64,000 bases of DNA from Bisporella sp. PMI_857. Lineage: Eukaryota > Ascomycota > Leotiomycetes > Helotiales > Helotiaceae. The position numbers were made by a program, and so were the translations under genes. The stretch lies in assembly GCA_021307315.1 (NCBI GenBank), contig JAJSPD010000004.1, positions 186,001-250,000 on the forward strand, given 5' to 3'. The notes under the pieces were generated by a model, which saw only the letters and a list, made by a program, of their open reading frames with translations, ran no database searches and was not told the DNA's origin. Shown here in pieces: positions 34,436 to 46,667 of the stretch (position 1 is the first letter of the stretch; the number at the start of each line of letters is the position of its first letter).

Positions 34436-35186
34436 ATGTCGAAGGAATACACATATGCCGAGGTCTCAAGCCACAACACCAAGAAGGACCTGCTTCTGGT
34501 GATTCACGATAAGGTCTACGATTCGGCGAGCTTTGTTGATGAGCATCCGTAAGTGTAAAGATTTATTGTTCATGGATGGGCCTAGATTTAGGGGGGGGGT
34601 TAGTACACTTGTTGGGGCACGGCCTCGGATGGAAGGACAGCAGTGTTTATGCAGACTCGGCGATGGTGGATAACATATCCAAATATTTGTGTCAAAGTTC
34701 AGAGTGATCATTTTGGATCTGCGGGCATGGCTGCCTCCCTCATTCAAGGATTTTTTCATTATTGAACATGCTCGTTCTCCCAAAGTACAATCGTACGATA
34801 GGTGCTAACTACCAATTAGAGGTGGAGAGGAGGTTCTGCTCGATGTTGGTGGGCAAGACGCAACTGAGGCATTCGAGGATGTTGGGCATAGTGATGAGGC
34901 TAGAGAGATTCTCGAGGGTCTGTTGGTCGGCACGTTGAAGCGTGTGGTACGGATCCCTTGTTCTAGTTCCAATCTTTCGGCCTTCAAAAGAAATACCAGC
35001 TAACGGAGCATGTAGTCTGGAGACCCAGCACCCAAGGTCGCTCAAGCACCTGCCACACCATCCCGAGAGAGTTCTCCCGCAGGACTTGGCATCGGTCTCT
35101 ATGCCATTATCCTTGTTGGCGGAGCGCTGGCTTTCGGTGCATACCAATATCTCCAAGGCTCCCAGAACAAAGGCGTTAAGATTTAA
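34436..35186 (+). CDS. CYB5: Cytochrome b5, tail-anchored
   Basis: Exons 34436-34548, 34820-34946 and 35016-35186 give 136 residues. The first intron, 271 bases, is long for this locus and splits the heme motif: DEHP in exon 1 joins [11 protein letters not shown] in exon 2. Heme ligands are His37 (EHPGG) and His61 (DVGHSDEAR). A Pro/Ser linker follows, then one C-terminal hydrophobic helix ([20 protein letters not shown]) that should anchor it in the ER membrane facing the cytosol. It would pass electrons to fatty-acid desaturases, sterol enzymes and cytochromes P450. Confidence 0.95.
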
Positions 35187-35734
35187 AGGTTTTGCAGCTG
35201 GGTATGGGAAATAGCCAGGAGTGGCTGTGTGGCTATTCTGAGTTTGAGAGACACATTTGATGCATTTTCTCTAGATAGTCTAATAGACCGTTTTTCAATA
35301 CCGAGATGCCCATTTAATTTAAGGATTGGGGATTACAGTCTCAAAAGACTGCTGCTTGTTTGCTAGGTATCGACTACTAGGCAAGGATGAACATTATATT
35401 CAACCAATGCATGATAAACGAGATCCTTAGCAGTGGGACCGATTTGAACAACATATTCAATTGTTTTAGGGCTGCTTTCAAGGTTTAAATGGCGTCAAAT
35501 ATACCAAACAGCCGTGGATATCGTCTGTACTTCTCTATCATTGAGGCATATTTGTATAAAACACACAAACCATACATCTGTGGCATAGTACAAGTATTGT
35601 GTTTCAGGTGAAACCTCATATGGGCATGAGAGCAGCTAATTGTCCAAAATGTCATTGGCCTTAGGGCAATCCCAAACTCCACGCTCATGCTAGCAAAACC
35701 ACCATGTACTCAATACTATCCTGAGAATCACCGC
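35187..35734. other. Convergent intergenic region, cytochrome b5 / RING gene
   Basis: About 550 AT-rich bases between facing 3' ends. No gene or RNA was recognised. Confidence 0.5.
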
Positions 35735-36379
35735 TCACGCATACAAATCATCATATTCCTCCTCGTCCTCGCCCATATCCTTTTTCTTCTCCTTCACCAC
35801 CTCTTTCTTCTTGTTCAACTCCTTCCGATCCAGCGGACATGTCCCATTCAACCTCAGCCACGGACCCACACATTCCAGGTCAAACCGATGCGTCTTATGG
35901 CACGGCAGCTCCACCACCAATGGATACTCGTCATCCAGGAATCGCTCCGCACAAATCGGACAGCTGTCTCCCTCCTTCAACTCCTTCTTAGGAACCCTTT
36001 CCAAAGAATCGAGATAGGATTGGGGCACACCTTGAATCTCGGTAGGCGGCGCGTCGATGGTGGAGTCGAGAGAAGAAAGGAGGGCGGTTAGGAGAGAAGT
36101 GGTTTGTGCGGATGGGTCGCTGGAGAGGATAGTCCGGTATTGGTCTTGGATTAGTTGCGCCGCTGCCGCAATGTCGACAGGTGTTGGGGTCGCGTTGGGG
36201 TTGGAGTGTGTGGAAGGGTCGGTTTGGATATGTGAGAGCTTGGAGAAGAAGGTGGACATGTCGGGGCGGCGAGACTTTGCTGCTGGCTTGTCTTTTATAT
36301 TGTGCTCGACTGGTGAGTGTTAGTGAGGGGAAGGGGAAGTGAAGAGGGGTTGGGAATGACCTTCGTATGGGTTCGACAT
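35735..36379 (-). CDS. RING-finger protein, putative E3 ubiquitin ligase
   Basis: Minus-strand exons 36379-36361 (19 bases) and 36309-35735 give 197 residues starting MSNPYEVEHNIKDK. The RING lies at about residues 127-175: CPICAERF, then LPCHKTHRFDLECVGPWL, then TCPLDRKEL. The cysteine and histidine spacing is of the RING-H2 class. The N-terminal part has a helical segment (DIAAAAQLIQDQYRTIL) and a Ser/Thr-rich region. The C-terminus is charged (KKKEVVKEKKKDMGEDEEEYDDLYA). An E2-binding role in ubiquitination is expected from the family; substrates are unknown. It is divergent from the transporter gene. Confidence 0.88.
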
Positions 36380-37069
36380 CGTGGAGGATTGACTTGAGAT
36401 CTTCGCTGAGCTGTAGAAATAAATGCAATTGGGAAGTTTTGAGGCCGTTAGACTTGGGCAATGGGTAATTTAAGGATGGTTTGGAGAGAGCAGGCAAACA
36501 TATGGACGCGTTGGTCAAGCTTGCCGTTGCTCGCTAAAAGGCGAGGCTGAAATTCACCCCTCCATTCGAGGCTGCGCCGGGTAATCTTATCGTGCAAGCC
36601 CTAACCTTAAATTTTAGTCCTTAGCGTATCATTTAGCGCGTATCACAATTGTGCACTGGCACATATTTCAGCATCCACCTTAAATTTTGCATATTGATTC
36701 AAGCTTTCCCTAGACACTTGAGTTCTCTTGTTCTGTCCAATTTTCTAAGAAATCTGGGTAATTTTCCGATGGCAACAAATCCATATTTCGGCCCTCTGAA
36801 GTTTTTTTTGGTTTTTTTGGGGGGGACGCCACTCTTCGTCCCACTCTTGAAGCAGATTTACTGTTGATTTGTTCCTGACCGCGATGGAGTCATGGCGATC
36901 AAAGAGGAAGTACAGTTCCGTCTTAGCGTTATCGGCTTGTCGCTCTTAACAATGTGATTTCATCGCTGCATGCTCAAAATGGTTGGTTTTATTTCTTATC
37001 CAAAATTTCTGACGTGCATTTCATAGGGGTAAATAATCTAGTCTGTTATATGTTCTGAATGTCCTAGCT
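36380..37069. other. Divergent promoter region, RING protein and MFS transporter
   Basis: About 690 bases, AT-rich, with T-rich and G-rich runs at 36798-36825. A plus-strand open frame (36649-36867) is hydrophobic but lacks family features. Confidence 0.45.
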
Positions 37070-39045
37070 ATGGCACCAAATGAACTCGTTCGCGTTGAGA
37101 CAAATATTCTACCGCCCGGAAAACTTATAGTCGTTTTCTGTGGTCTAGCCTTTGCCCTACTTATTGCATTCATCGATCAAAATTCCATAGGCATAGCATT
37201 GCCTACCATAGGGGCAGATCTAAATGCGGCAACCACAATTTCCTGGGCGGGAACATCTGGTTTGATAGCTAATACGGTATTTCAAGTTCTGTATGGTCGT
37301 CTTTCATATATTCTCGGCCGGAAGGCCGTCTTCTTGTCAGCTATCGGATTACTTGCTCTTGGTGACCTACTCTGTGGGTTCGCAAAGACAGGCTCACAGT
37401 TATATGCGTTTCGTGGCGTAGCAGGAGTCGGGCAGGGTGGGATTACTGCATTGGCTATGATCATTGTTTCTGATGTAGTCACGCTTGAGAATCGTGGAAA
37501 GTATGTAAATGCAGATTCTTGTTACAACTCGTGCTAAAAGGCTTGTCCAGATATACTGGAATTCTTGGCTCTTGTGTTGGTATGTTTTATATCCTGAAGG
37601 AGCCTTGTATATTGTTAGAGTTTGAAAGGCCTATATGCTCTATCGCGTCATATTATAGAGGAACCGGAGCAGGTTGATTCTCTTTCTTTATACCAAACCT
37701 GCTAATCATATAAATTATAGGACTTGGGAATGTCATAGGCCCGTTCCTAGCCGCAGCTTTTGTTGAGAAAGCAACATGGCGAGGTCTATTCTGGTGTATT
37801 TGTCCAATTGCTGTCGTATCAGGAGGTGTTGTGGCATTGGTACTCCCACCAAGCAAAGTACATGGTGATAGGCGAACCAAAGTAAAGTCAATTGACTATT
37901 TGGGCATAATATCTAGCGCGACAGCGATTATGCTACTTCTGTACGTTTATACCAGCAGACCTTTCTCCCCTAGCCGCTCCACTTTGAGTTCGCTCCTCTG
38001 GTTGGTTATGGCTTCCATTGACACAGTTACTAATTACTATTGTCTCAGGATACCTATCTCTGGCGGAGGAACCTATTTCGAATGGAACAGCTCTATGGTC
38101 ATCTCAATGTTAACCATTGGCTCTATTGCAGCAATAATATTCCTTATAGTGGAATGGCGATTTGCTATCATGCCTATGATGCCGCTACATCTGTTCAAGG
38201 TCAAGGCTATTTGTGCCCTTCTATCACAAAGCTTTCTCTTCGGAATCGTTTACTACTCGCACCTCTATTATCTACCGATTTACTATCAAAACGTGCGAGG
38301 ATACTCGCCATTGCTATCGGCAACAATGACTATGCCATTTGTTCTTAGCCAATCAACCTTTTCGATTCTGTCTGGTCAGTACGTAACAAGGATGAAACGC
38401 TATGGAGAGGTTATATGGAGCGGATTCGCGATATGGACTCTGGGAGCAGGTCTTATGTTGCTTCTGAACAGAGAGACGCCAAAGTGGCAGATCGTCATCT
38501 TCCTCATACTTGAAGGTGTGGGTGTTGGACACACCTTTCAGCCAACTTTGGTCGCTGCCCAAGCACACTCATTGAAAAGCGATCGTGCCGTTGTAATTAG
38601 CGTGCGAAATCTGCTTCGTTCGCTAGGAGGCGCTATCGGGCTTTCGTTATCTTCGGCTGTGTTCTCCAATTCGCTGAAGAAAGCTTTAAATGCAAAAGCG
38701 CTAAATGAGTCCATTAAGGCGAATATTCTGAGCGCTATCTTACGTGTTCCTGATCTGACAAGCTTGTCTAGCTCTGAGAAAGAATATGTGTTAGATTCAT
38801 ACATGATGGCATCGAAGGCTGCATTCACCATGTGGGCTCCACTGATAGGCTCTTGTCTGCTTTTATGTTTTGCAATCAAGGACAATGGCCTTCAAAGGGC
38901 TGAGGAGAAACAGCATACATTGGAACCAAATGAGAACGAGACTGGCGCTGTGGTGGAGGGCGACGTTGAGAATCATCTCCGGCCTGTACAACCGGTAGCG
39001 GGGGATGAAAAAGTGTATAGAGAGGCCCGTAAGAATCTTCAATAG
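37070..39045 (+). CDS. Major facilitator transporter, DHA2 drug:H+ antiporter type
   Basis: Exons 37070-37500, 37551-37579 (29 bases), 37721-37940 and 38049-39045 give 558 residues with about 14 hydrophobic helices. The first helix region reads LAFALLIAFIDQNSIGIALP, typical of the DHA2 family. Loop 2-3 carries motif A in the form YGRLSYILGRKAVFL. Splicing gives LGSCVGLGNVIGPFLAAAF and then LLLIPISGGGTYFEWNS, both strongly conserved in this family. The last intron is 108 bases, in frame and free of stops. Retention would add a 36-residue insert. Probable role: proton-coupled efflux of toxic compounds at the plasma membrane; the substrate is unknown. It is not next to a biosynthetic cluster. 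Confidence 0.92.
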
Positions 39046-39214
39046 AATAGATTAGCAATTTAGAATATAGAATAAACTTTATCTTTGAAATTAAAATTTC
39101 AAAGTTGATATTCATACGTTCGTTGTGTAGTGATAGGCTTGAACATACTTCTACTACAAACAAATGAAGTCTAGCCTCTATCAAAGCACAGACCTGATAC
39201 ATTTTTAATGCTCT

Positions 39215-39913
39215 TCATACGGCCGCCCCCCTGCCTTTCTTCGTCATGACCTTCAAACTCCCCTCATGGAATACTTTTAATCCCAGTTTCCTGGTGTAAA
39301 AGTCTGCTCCTTGTCCTTCACTGGCGAGCAACATAGACCTTCTTAGGTGCGGCCAGCTTTCCAGAGTCTCATTCACGCAATCAATCAACCAACTGCCAAC
39401 ACCTTTCCCCTGATACTCACCAAGGACATATACGTCTGTCAGATAGGCAAAGGTAACCTCATCTGTGATTAGCCGTGCTAATCCAATCTGTCGAGGATTA
39501 CTTTGACCTGTTGATGTCAATGAAAGAGAATAAGGCATAAAGTCATAGAGCCTCACCCGAAACTAGGTAATATCTGATTAGTGATTGTCTTCGTAGTTGA
39601 TATTCAACACCAATATCGGGGAGTAAGATGCCTGTGGGCCGTTTGACCATGGCTTCCTTCTTGAATGTATGAATGTGGATGTCGATAAGGATTGTATATT
39701 TGGTTACGTACTCGTCACAGTAGATTGTGGCAACTCATAAAGGCCAAAACATAAGGACTTGTCAAGAGCCTTTTTGAGCTGTTCCTCATCCATTTCTTTA
39801 GCCCAGTATAGACTATCCGTGCCAAATGCCTTATTTACAGCAGCCACGTCAATGAGTGACTTCGCTGTTGAAACCAGAAAATTTTCTTTGTACCATTCAC
39901 TTGGAGTCGTCAT
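39215..39913 (-). CDS. GNAT-family N-acetyltransferase
   Basis: Minus-strand exons 39913-39712 and 39507-39215 give 164 residues. Exon 1 reads MTTPSEWYKENFLVST and ends PQSTVT. Exon 2 carries QIGLARLITDEVTFAYLTDVYV, then the acetyl-CoA binding motif A in EYQGKGVGSWLI (Q/R-x-x-G-x-G), and SMLLASEGQGADFYTRKLG. This is a compact single-domain GNAT. The donor (A, then GTACGT) and acceptor (CAACAG) keep phase, but the 204-base intron might hide a small extra exon. The acceptor substrate is unknown. It faces the transporter gene tail to tail, 169 bases apart. Confidence 0.85.
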
Positions 39914-40228
39914 TTTTAGACGGTTGACCTTATGATTAGCCTAATATCTCGCAAAAGCACAAATATGAGATGCTTAAAATATATAAAAGTTTCGACAACT
40001 CAAGAGTCATATCGAGTCATCTCCTCGCTCTCGTGGCAGTGGAGACGGTGACAAGTGGGATGAACATGGTGGGGTCCTGAAAGATGCCAAGACTTTGCCC
40101 CGCAAGTCTACTTTTTTTCTGGAAAACCCCCTCCATTAACAAATTTATTTTCAGATAAATATTTGCACTCTGCACTTGAGCTCCTCCGCGTCTTTTTGTT
40201 GTTTATCTGGCACGCGCACGTAGTCACG
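39914..40228. other. Divergent promoter region, GNAT and KAP123
   Basis: About 315 bases between divergent starts; too short for anything but promoters and leaders. Nothing else was seen. Confidence 0.5.
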
Positions 40229-43200
40229 ATGGATCAGCAAAAGTTTTTGGAGCTCTTGCAAAGCATCCAAATTCGTAAGCTCTCCTCATCTCTGCTATTC
40301 ATCTTGCTAACGCTTTACAGCGGATACCGATAGAGTCAAGGCCGCAACGACAGAACTTCGAAAAACATATTATCCTCACCCTGAGTCACTTGTGTGGCTT
40401 CTCCATATTCTTACGTCGCACGATGCTAAAGAGGTCCGGCAATCTGCATCGGTAGAGGCGCTCCGCTTGGTCCCCAAGCATTGGATAAAATTGCCAGAGG
40501 AACAAAAGCCAGCCATCAGAGAGAAATTACTGCAAACCACACTCGAAGAGCAACAAGCTCTTGTTCGTCACTCTCAAGCGCGAGTTATTGCTGCGATTGC
40601 GAAGATCGATCTCCCAGATGGAGAATGGGGCTCCCTCCCCGACCTTCTTGCGCAAGCAACCACCTCGCCACAGGTTTCGCACCGCGAAGTTAGCATTTAC
40701 ATTCTATTTACACTTTTGGAAGCCGCAGGAGATATATTCGAAGATAAGCTTCCTGGTCTGTTCACGTTATTCTCCAACACCATCAAGGATCCCGAGAGCG
40801 CAGAGGTGCGCATAAACACGCTGCTTTGTCTTAGCAGAATGGCCATGTTAATCGAACCCGAAGAGCATCCGGAGAATCTAGAACGCTTCATCGCCGCTTT
40901 TCCAGGCATGGTTGCTGTCCTCAAGGATGCTATCGATACCGAGGATGAGGACCGAACAATGCAAGCTTTTGAAGTTTTCCAAATCCTCTTGGGATGCGAG
41001 TCTGCTCTTTTGAACACACATTTCAAGGATCTCCTGACTTTCATGATCGATATTGCTGCAAACACTGAAATTTCTGATGACTCAAGATCGCAAGCTCTGT
41101 CATTCCTAATGCAGTGTGCCAGATACAGAAAGATGAAGATTCAAGGCACTAGAGACATGGGAGAGACTATCACATTGAAAAGTTTGCAGATCGCAACTGA
41201 AATCGGCGATGATGATGATGAGGAAGACGAACTTACCACAAGCAAGTCCGCACTTGGGCTTTTGGATTTGCTAGCTAGCAGCTTGCCTCCCCGTCAAGTG
41301 ATCGTGCCTCTCCTCAAAGCGCTTCCAAATTATGTCAACAGCGATCAACCAAATTATAGAAAAGCCGGTATCTTGGCCCTAGGGATGTGCGTGGAAGGTG
41401 CACCCGACTTCATTGCTACACAGTTGGATGGTCTCATGCCAATTGTGTTCAAACTTCTTAACGACGCTGTAACCAGTGTTCGTAATGCCGCTCTTACAGG
41501 TCTGGCGAGGTTAGCAGACGATTTGGCTGAAGAGGTGTGCAAGTTCCACTCGGAGCTCATCCCAGCCTTAGTAAAGAATCTTGATGCCGCCGGTGGACAA
41601 AGCTCAAATGAAGTTGAGCAGAAGCAGAATCTCGCGATCTTGAAATCAGCGTGTCTGGCACTTGAGTCTCTGACTGATGGGATGGAAAAGGAGATAATGA
41701 TTACATACATCCCCGAGCTTATTCCACGTCTTGGCCAGCTGCTGAGCCATCCTGATATTCATGTCAAAGCCGCTGCTGCTGGTGCACTTGGCTCTATTGC
41801 CGGCTCCGCAGAAGATGCATTCTTACCATACTTCGAGGAATCGATGAAAGCACTAGCTCAATTCGTCACTCTAAAAGACAATGATGACGAGTTTGACTTG
41901 CGAGGTACCACGGTGGATGCTATGGGAAGTATGGCGCAAGCTGTTGGAAAAGGACCCTTCCAGCCATATGTTGCCCCATTGATGCAAGCTAGTGAGGAAG
42001 CTCTGCACCTGGGCCATCCTAGATTGAGAGAGACAAGCTATATTCTGTGGAGCACTCTAGCAAAGGTCTATGAGGAGGATTTCACCCCATACCTTGACGG
42101 AGTGGTTAAAGGTCTCTGGGAAAGTTTAGAACAAGAAGAGGCCGAGAATGAAGTTGAGCTTGGCGAACATGCCAAGGAATTACTTGGCCAGGAGGTTGTC
42201 ATTGCTGGGAAGAAAATTAAGGTTGTTGCAGCAACTGATGAGCCGGCTGATAGCGATGATATGGAAGAAGGAGATGATGAAGATGATTGGGATGACCTTA
42301 CTGCAGTCACTGCAGTCGCCATGGAGAAGGAAGTTGCTGTCGAGGTCATCGCAGATGTTCTCTCTCACACGCGCAAGCACTTTGTTCCATACTTCGAGAA
42401 GACCGTCGAGGCTGTGATGACTCTAGTTGAGCACAACTATGAAGGTGTGCGAAAAGCTGCCATTAGCACTCTATGGCGTGCGTATGCTTGTCTTTTTGGT
42501 CTCATGGAGGACCACACTGGTGAGAAATGGACGCCAGGCTTACCAGTGAAGTCTCAGCCATCAGAGGAAGTACTTAAGCTAGGTGAAGTCGTTACTACCG
42601 CGACGCTTTCTCTTTGGGAAGATGAGACTGATCGGTAAGTAATTAAGATGTTCTATCCAATGTCTTTTGAAATGATGAACAACATGACGTTATCCCAGCT
42701 CACTCAGATGCACAAGTTGCAAATGCTGCGAACGCGTATCAACATTCTGATCACATTTACATGATAAAAAGCTAAATTTCTTTGAGTCGAGTTTTAGCTA
42801 ATTTTGTCTCTAGAGCCGTTGTCACCGACATCAATCGAAATGTGTCTTCTACATTGAAACTTTGCGGACCAGCAATCTTGACGCAAAGCAAGTTTTTAGA
42901 AACTGTTACCACAATTCTGTCCTCGATTATCACCAAATCACACCCTTGCCAACAAGACATAGGAGACGATGACGACCACGAGGATCTTGAGGACGAGGAA
43001 TCGTCTGAATATGACTGGCTCGTCATCGATACTGCTCTAGATGTCATAATTGGGTTGTCTGTTGCTCTCGGTGGACAGTTCACTGAACTCTGGAAGGTCT
43101 TCCAGAAGCCTATCATGAAGTTCGCATCATCCCAGACAAACTTCGAGCGATCGACTGCCATTGGAGTTGTTGCAGAGTGCACTGCTCACATGGGTGATGC

Positions 43201-43793
43201 TGTTACTCCATACACTGAGACACTCTTGAAGCTCCTCTTACACCGCTTGTCAGATGAAGACCCAGAAACAAAGTCCAATGCAGCATACGCCACCGGGTTA
43301 CTCGTTTTTCACTCGAGAAATTCCGCCGCATATCTGCCAAGCTTCAATACCATCCTGACAAAGCTCGAGCCTCTTCTGCACACAGAACATGCTCGAACTT
43401 TGGATAATGCTTGCGGTTGCGTCAGCCGTATGATCATGGCTCATCCCGATAAAGTTCCTATCGATGATGTCTTGCCAGTCATCGTTGAGCAGCTGCCACT
43501 AAAGGAGGACTATGAGGAGAACAAGCCTATCTATGAATGTATCACCGGACTTTGTAAGTGCATCCTAATCCCCTCGGCTATACTTACTAATTCATATAGA
43601 CCAAAATGGCAACCAAACTGTCATCGGTCTCACTCAACAACTAGTCCCAGTCTTCGCGTCGGTGCTGGGTGAGCCTGTTGAGCAACTAGATGTCGATACA
43701 CGCGCCAAGCTGGTAGAGACCGTTAAGTTCATCGCATCAAAGAATGCATCGCTCATTAGTGGCAATGAGACCCTGGTGAACGCCATTAGATAA
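40229..43793 (+). CDS. KAP123: Importin beta-4 subunit (karyopherin Kap123)
   Basis: Exons 40229-40274, 40321-42634, 42814-43553 and 43600-43793 give 1097 residues, close to yeast Kap123. The N-terminus (MDQQKFLELLQSIQIPDTDRVKAATTELRKTYYPHPES) is shown here split by the intron after QIP. It carries the importin-beta N-terminal repeat that binds Ran. Throughout are paired amphipathic helices of HEAT repeats, for example VKAAAAGALGSIAG and VRNAALTGLARLADD. Two acidic loops (DDDDEEDEL; EEGDDEDDWDDL) are typical of this importin. It imports ribosomal proteins and histones H3/H4 through nuclear pores. The third intron (179 bases) is longer than the others. This is a well-supported housekeeping gene. 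Confidence 0.95.
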
Positions 43794-44211
43794 GAGATAA
43801 ATGATCATGAAGTTATGACATGATTTGGCACTGGAAGATAGAAAGGACGCATAGCCTGCATGTTTCCTGTAGATATTGCGTAGAGGGATTTTTTTAAAGT
43901 TTTAGGCATACCCGAGATCTTTTTGCCGGATTTGGTCTCACCGTTCTATGAAAATAAAAGCGTTTTCTTAGTCCACAAATTCATATTGTTTACTATGTCC
44001 TGTGTATCTCTACCCTGTAATAATAATGCCTGGGTATCATGTCTAGTGCCCATACTCCATAAAATTCAAGTCCAAAAATGCGCCAGCAATGCCCCCAAAA
44101 TGACACTCTATATCCAATATCTATGCATTACACAAGACCCCTCACCTCCGTCCGGCCACTCCAATTCACCTTGGCATCCAATGAAACCTCATATACATAT
44201 GCAAATAGGTT
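43794..44211. other. Convergent intergenic region, KAP123 / hypothetical gene
   Basis: About 420 bases between facing 3' ends, AT-rich with AATAAA-like elements. No gene was recognised. Confidence 0.5.
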
Positions 44212-45927
44212 TTAGTATCTGCACAAGGCCAATAGTTCCTGATCGTTGAACTCCTCGTCTCCATAATCTGTAGTGGCGGACTGAATCCGCTGGAACGTCC
44301 TTTTAGGCGCCTCCGTTTTCTTTGGCGGTAGTAGCGGGGGTGGTCCAGCTTGTGGCTGTTCTACTCTCCTTGGCTGTACTATTGCATTTTTGCTCTCATG
44401 CAATGCGGCGAGTAAAACGTCCTCATCTTTCTCTTCAAAGAATCGAAGAAAATCCTTGGACGAACTTGTAGATTCTGGATGTGGTGTTTCGAAAGCTACT
44501 TCAGGTGCTTGTTTAGCAGTAGTTTCATCCCTCAAGGTATGGTGTTGACCATAATCATGTGGCAATTGCATTTCACGGAATTCAAGTTTTACTGGAGCTT
44601 GAAACATTGATCGAGGTTTTAGCGTAGGCCGAGCTTGCTGTTTGTTGATTGGAAGCAGTGGTCCCTCGCTTGTTAACCTATAACCTTGGGAGGGCTTTGG
44701 CGGAAGGTGCTTCGTGTTGAGTACTCTCGTGGGTGGTCTGCTAGGCGAGGCGATCTCAAGTAGATCCTGGGGCGACAAGACTAGGTCCTGAGTTGAGAAC
44801 ATCCCAGCAAAAAAGTAGTCCTCATCGTCCTCAGTGCTCCCATTTCCTTTTGCGGCACTCAGTACCCTATCCACCACAAATTCGCCATGATCAGTCAACT
44901 CCTTTGAGGTATGGGTATTACATGGCAGATCAGAATCATCAACATCACCGAGGAGTTCTCGAAGTTGCTGGCTTGGACTTGGGAAGAAGTCGTCCAAGTG
45001 GGTTTCTAAAAATTCTTGAGTTGCAGAAGGTATGGTAGGCGGAGACTCATTTTGCATGAACGGTTTGGGTTTTAGAGGTATGGCTCCGAATGATATGGCG
45101 CGCACAGGCTTTGAATTTAGATTTATGCACCGTTCTTGTGACTGCTGACGCGATATCTGAAGGGCTTGAGTTACCCTGTCCTCCTGAGCTACAGTGGAAA
45201 CAATTTCTCCTTGTTGTCCAAGGCCCACAGCGTTGGGCCGTTTCATCAATGGAGAAGATGACTTAGTCGCAGTATCAAAAACCTCCGATAGCAGTTGGGT
45301 TGTTGCCAGATCCTCAAGTGCCGTTTCATCGTCATCAAATTCATTCACCCCAGAGATAGCTTTCTGAGGTGGGACGTCGTTTAAACCCTCAATAGCTTTC
45401 AGAGAACTATCTAAAATTTCTGGCAGGTTGGTTTGTGACAGAGATGGGAAGTCGCCGAATTCATCCTCCGAACCGTCCTCAGTCGCTAGCCGCTTTGCAG
45501 GAGGTGGCATATCATCCCCACGCATTGTTCCTTCTGATGTCGGTTCCTCTGCCTGTGCTGCCATAGTTTGCCATGACCGCTTTGTACCGCCCGTCACAAA
45601 AAGAGATATCGTTGGTTGACTGGCTCTGACATGTTTGCTTGGTTCAGGAATTCCCTTTTTCTTCCTCTCCGCTTTCTCCTCCTCCGCCTTTTGGGCCTTC
45701 TTATCCCGAGCTACTTTGGCTCTGCTAGCAGCACGCTCCCTCTCGTACTCTTTCCTCTGTCTGTCGAGTTCAAGCTTGTCCAGTCGTCGTTGCTCCGCTC
45801 GGGTTATTTTCGGCCCCCTATTCTTTTTTTGGTATGCTTTCTTTGCTTCTTTGCTGGTCATTGCCCGCACAGGGCCATCCGATTTGACCAGTGTCGTTGG
45901 TATCAGCTCGAAAGTCCTCTGCGGCAT
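44212..45927 (-). CDS. Disordered hypothetical protein with basic coiled coil
   Basis: A single uninterrupted exon of 571 residues starting at the ATG at 45927. I do not recognise a named family. Residues 23-93 form a highly charged coiled coil or single alpha-helix (RAEQRRLDKLELDRQRKEYE). The following QPTISLFV (residues 104-111) resembles a PCNA-interacting peptide in Q-x-x-I-x-x-F form, although the second aromatic is replaced by Val. The rest is Ser/Pro/Gln-rich and disordered, with a short acidic aromatic motif (DDYFFAGMFS is approximate; exact text EDYFFAGMFSTQDLVLSP). It ends with helix-forming blocks SSKDFLRFFEEKDEDVLLAA and DYGDEEFNDQELLALCRY that look constrained and may be interaction peptides. 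A nuclear role is plausible but inferred. Confidence 0.75.
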   Translation of the reverse strand: MPQRTFELIPTTLVKSDGPVRAMTSKEAKKAYQKKNRGPKITRAEQRRLDKLELDRQRKEYERERAASRAKVARDKKAQKAEEEKAERKKKGIPEPSKHVRASQPTISLFVTGGTKRSWQTMAAQAEEPTSEGTMRGDDMPPPAKRLATEDGSEDEFGDFPSLSQTNLPEILDSSLKAIEGLNDVPPQKAISGVNEFDDDETALEDLATTQLLSEVFDTATKSSSPLMKRPNAVGLGQQGEIVSTVAQEDRVTQALQISRQQSQERCINLNSKPVRAISFGAIPLKPKPFMQNESPPTIPSATQEFLETHLDDFFPSPSQQLRELLGDVDDSDLPCNTHTSKELTDHGEFVVDRVLSAAKGNGSTEDDEDYFFAGMFSTQDLVLSPQDLLEIASPSRPPTRVLNTKHLPPKPSQGYRLTSEGPLLPINKQQARPTLKPRSMFQAPVKLEFREMQLPHDYGQHHTLRDETTAKQAPEVAFETPHPESTSSSKDFLRFFEEKDEDVLLAALHESKNAIVQPRRVEQPQAGPPPLLPPKKTEAPKRTFQRIQSATTDYGDEEFNDQELLALCRY

Positions 45928-46667
45928 CGTTGCTGCTGATCACAATGAAGGCTTAAGGTCACAGAAGCAGAGAAAGCCATGGATGAAGACGCGCCTATCT
46001 GCGGGTGACGCGATTTTAAGCGGGGTAAATAGTTTTCCTATTTCGTCTTGGCGCCGGAAGTGCAGCCGAGGCTTACATTGTATAACTAAGGAATTATTCA
46101 ACAAAAATAAAACTCTCAGTTCAGGGCTGACATTTGTTTATTTCTTGTTTGGTCCTGAATCTAGTAAATGTAGCCCTACTACTGAGCGCGAATGATAATA
46201 GTAATCTGTTGCTCGTTTGCATGAGGCGCCAGGCTTGCGGATGCAGTACTTGTAGTATCTGGGCTGTATCAAATGTACACATACCAATTCCTTCGTTACA
46301 CCCGACTCGCTCGCAATTTCAATCCCAGTTCGGTCTAGTCTTTCGAGGTTATTTCAACTCCACAATATACCACTGTTGGCTAAAACCAAAACTTTGAGCG
46401 TCACCGCATCCCGAGACCACGGTGCGCCGCCAAAATTAGCTTTATTAGGATAGGTGCATAATAGAAACGACAGTTTCTTTCATTTCTAAGCGATCTATGC
46501 ACTATTGGCTCAGGGCAAAGGGAAGTTCAAGCCGCGAAGCCTGGAGATTTTCCGGAAAGCAGTAATTACTGGACGGATCATGGCCACAAGTGGCCCAGTG
46601 GCTGATAACCCTGGAGCGGATCAATCAGTCCAGAACTTACAGCTTGGCAGTTGCTCTTGTATAAACA
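45928..46667. other. Divergent promoter region, hypothetical gene and Zn2Cys6 regulator
   Basis: About 740 bases between two divergent starts. The short open frames at 46134-46397 and 46505-46711 (plus) have no recognisable features. Confidence 0.45.
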
